DNA from: Halorhodospira sp.
Lineage (GTDB): Bacteria > Pseudomonadota > Gammaproteobacteria > Nitrococcales > Halorhodospiraceae
Length of the DNA: 7,708 nt
Direction: 5' to 3'
Assembly (NCBI GenBank): GCA_007121755.1
Contig: SKJZ01000113.1
Span: forward strand, 1 to 7,708
The notes beneath the pieces were generated by a model. That model was not told the DNA's origin. It was given only the letters and a program-made list of their open reading frames with translations, and ran no database searches. A program made the position numbers and the translations under genes. Position 1 is the stretch's first letter, and the number at the start of each line of letters is the position of its first letter. This document shows, in pieces, positions 6,360-7,708 of this stretch.

Positions 6360-6419
6360 CGTCCCGGTTGGCCCGGGCCATTTACCGTGTAAAGCGAAGT
6401 CATTCCGAGGGAGTTTTCA

Positions 6420-7013
6420 ATGTATCGAGCGACAGCCGCGGCAGTATTGGCGCTGCTTCTGACCGCATTTCCCGTGCATGCGCAGGAACTGGTGCCCGAG
6501 GGTGAAATGCAGATGGATCCCGAGCTGATGGAGACCCAACAGCGGCTCCAGCAACTTCAGGAGCAACTGAGCCAGATCCAGCAGGAGACCTTCGAAGGAA
6601 GTGATGAACTGCAGCAACAGCAGCAGGCGCTTGAGGACCGCGCGACCGCGAAGATGGAGGATCTTGGTTACAATCCGCAATCGCACTACGACCGCATGGA
6701 AGAGATCTACGATCGCTTCGAGAGCGGCGAGTTGGAGATGGATGAGCAGCAGCGTCTCGCCGAGGAGTTCCAGCAGGAACAGATGGAGCTCCAGCAGGCC
6801 CATCAGGAAGCCATGCAGGATGAGGAGTTCCGCCAATCCATGGAGCAGGACATGCAGGACTTCCAGCAGAACTTGCTGGCCGCAATGCAGGAGCACAACC
6901 CCGAGACGGAGAGCATGATCCAGGAGTTGCAGGAGTTGCAGGCCCAACTCCAGCAGCGCATGGAGCAGCAGCACGGCGGCGGCATGGCGCCGGAAGGTGG
7001 GATGCTGGACTAA
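6420..7013 (+). CDS. Secreted Gln/Glu/Met-rich coiled-coil protein, unknown function
   Basis: This is a 197-aa protein that I do not recognise as a named family. A Sec signal peptide (hydrophobic ALAALLLTAF-like stretch to about residue 17, cleavage after VHA at 21) predicts a periplasmic mature protein of 176 residues. By hand count that part has about 40 Gln, 32 Glu and 15 Met, and no Cys or Trp. Two long helical coiled-coil stretches (about 35-78 and 108-185) flank a short segment with Gly, Pro and Tyr (82-100). Residues 33-55 and 160-182 look like copies of one unit (D/N-P-E ... LQxLQxQL). The C-terminus is Gly/Met-rich. GAGGGAG (6407-6413) supports the start. It is not Spy/CpxP-like, since no LTxxQ motif is seen. 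A periplasmic chaperone, structural or metal-related role is speculation. It ends in a strong terminator. Confidence 0.85.
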   Translation: MYRATAAAVLALLLTAFPVHAQELVPEGEMQMDPELMETQQRLQQLQEQLSQIQQETFEGSDELQQQQQALEDRATAKMEDLGYNPQSHYDRMEEIYDRFESGELEMDEQQRLAEEFQQEQMELQQAHQEAMQDEEFRQSMEQDMQDFQQNLLAAMQEHNPETESMIQELQELQAQLQQRMEQQHGGGMAPEGGMLD

Positions 7014-7037
7014 GGTCTCCGCTCAGCAGCATTGTCC

Positions 7038-7072
7038 GGGGGTGGCCGCCGTCGACGGCCGCCCCCTTTTTT
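7038..7072 (+). terminator. Strong intrinsic (Rho-independent) terminator
   Basis: GGGGGTGGCCG (7038-7048) pairs with CGGCCGCCCCC (7056-7066) over 11 bp including one T-G wobble, with a 7-nt loop and then six T residues (7067-7072). It lies 25 nt after the stop of the coiled-coil protein gene and is the only textbook intrinsic terminator in the window. Confidence 0.93.
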
Positions 7073-7111
7073 ATGGGCATACCCGCGCATGCCACTGGTT
7101 GCTACGCTGTT

Positions 7112-7251
7112 CTCACCTTACGGAAAGTATTGCCGTGGTGTATTCCCGGCCGGGCGGCCTCCGGACGCGCCGAGAAGCGCAGGGTACCCGAAGGGCGCGT
7201 CCGGTGAGCCCGGCCGGGAATGCACCACGGCAATACTTTCCGTAAGGTGAG
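7112..7251. repeat. Long interrupted inverted repeat with a different core, upstream of the reductase gene
   Basis: From the outside in: 7112-7140 pairs with 7223-7251 (29 bp, perfect). A T-G wobble follows (7141/7222), then 7142-7155 pairs with 7208-7221 (14 bp), then an internal loop (7156-7160 against 7205-7207). Finally 7161-7171 pairs with 7194-7204 (11 bp). The 22-nt apex 7172-7193 contains the palindrome GGGTACCC. Sequence and core are unrelated to copies 1-3, but the design (long matched arms around a GC-rich core) is alike. It begins 39 nt after the terminator and ends 47 nt before the ATG at 7299, so it would lie in or just upstream of that gene's leader. No coding potential is seen in 7073-7298. 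Confidence 0.93.
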
Positions 7252-7298
7252 TACTGCTAATGTTACGGATAGCGTGAGCGGGAGCAGAGGGGGAGTCC

Positions 7299-7708
7299 AT
7301 GGGGATGCTGATCGGCGGGGAGTGGTCGCGGGAGAGCTACCACCGGGACGAACAGGGGCGGTTCCTGCGCAACGAGAGCATGTTCCGCAACCGGGTCCAC
7401 GCGGAAGGGCGTTTCCCTCCGGAGCCGGGACGCTACCACCTCTATGTTTCTCTGGCCTGTCCCTGGGCCCATCGGACATTGATCGCCAGGCATCTCAAAG
7501 GGCTGGAAGAGGCCGTATCGGTGTCGGTGGTCCATCCTCTGATGCTGGACGAAGGGTGGGAGCTGCGCGACGACTTTCCGGGGGCCACGGGTGATCCGCT
7601 GCTCGGCGCCCGCTACTTGCGGGAGGTTTACACCGCGGCCGAACCCGCGGCCACCACCCGGGTGACGGTCCCGGTGTTGTGGGATCGCAAGGAAGGGACC
7701 ATCGTCAA
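7299..7708 (+). CDS. yqjG: Glutathionyl-hydroquinone reductase, Xi-class GST (partial, cut by window end)
   Basis: The first 136 codons of a gene run off the window. The enzyme is cytoplasmic and uses glutathione to reduce glutathionyl-hydroquinones, clearing quinone adducts. The N-terminal thioredoxin-like domain is clear: MGMLIGGEW start, RYHLYVSLACPWAHRTLI (45-62) with the catalytic Cys54, VSVVHPLMLDEGW (74-86), DDFPGATGDPL (90-100) and RVTVPVLWDRK (121-131). All align with E. coli YqjG, whose catalytic Cys is at 63; the stretch before the active site is about nine residues shorter here. The first ATG is preferred over the one two codons later because the MGxLIxGxW start is conserved and AGGGGGAG (7287-7294) precedes it. 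The missing part is the C-terminal helical domain, about 190 residues by family length. It lies behind the long inverted repeat at 7112-7251, and no clear promoter is visible. Confidence 0.94.
   Translation, partial: MGMLIGGEWSRESYHRDEQGRFLRNESMFRNRVHAEGRFPPEPGRYHLYVSLACPWAHRTLIARHLKGLEEAVSVSVVHPLMLDEGWELRDDFPGATGDPLLGARYLREVYTAAEPAATTRVTVPVLWDRKEGTIV

Overview
The window looks like chromosomal DNA from a GC-rich gammaproteobacterium. The evidence is the GC-biased third codon positions, the PrkA/YeaH/SpoVR (YcgB) cluster in its proteobacterial form, an outer-membrane protein that resembles the TIGR04219 family, and a Xi-class glutathionyl-hydroquinone reductase very close to E. coli YqjG. A Chromatiales/Ectothiorhodospiraceae-like or halophilic lineage is my guess, not something the sequence proves. 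All genes read rightward. No tRNA, rRNA, CRISPR array, transposase or prophage gene is visible.

Positions 1-5271 hold a probable stress or stationary-phase module: prkA (AAA+ serine protein kinase), yeaH (DUF444, von Willebrand A-like with an intact DxSxS metal site) and spoVR/ycgB. yeaH and spoVR are separated by 13 bp and are surely co-transcribed. prkA and yeaH are 189 bp apart, and most of that gap is a long inverted repeat. Upstream of prkA is a sigma-S-like -10 (CTATACT), which fits the known RpoS dependence of yeaGH in E. coli.

Positions 5272-7072 hold two envelope proteins, each with its own probable promoter: a small beta-barrel outer-membrane protein, and a Gln/Glu/Met-rich secreted coiled-coil protein of unknown function followed by a strong intrinsic terminator. 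From 7299 to the window edge is the 5' part of a glutathionyl-hydroquinone reductase gene.

The most unusual content is non-coding. Three copies (one cut by the window start) of a composite element sit around the prkA-yeaH-spoVR genes. Each has a conserved core of about 52 nt carrying a GC-rich hairpin with a CATCCATG apex. The two complete copies are enclosed by arms of about 50 bp that pair almost perfectly within a copy but differ between copies. Copies 2 and 3 begin 5 and 8 nt after the stop codons of prkA and spoVR. A fourth long inverted repeat with an unrelated core lies just upstream of the reductase gene. None of these is followed by a T-run, so they are not ordinary intrinsic terminators. 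They may be mRNA-end or processing elements, or a dispersed non-coding repeat family whose arms are kept matched by a correction process.
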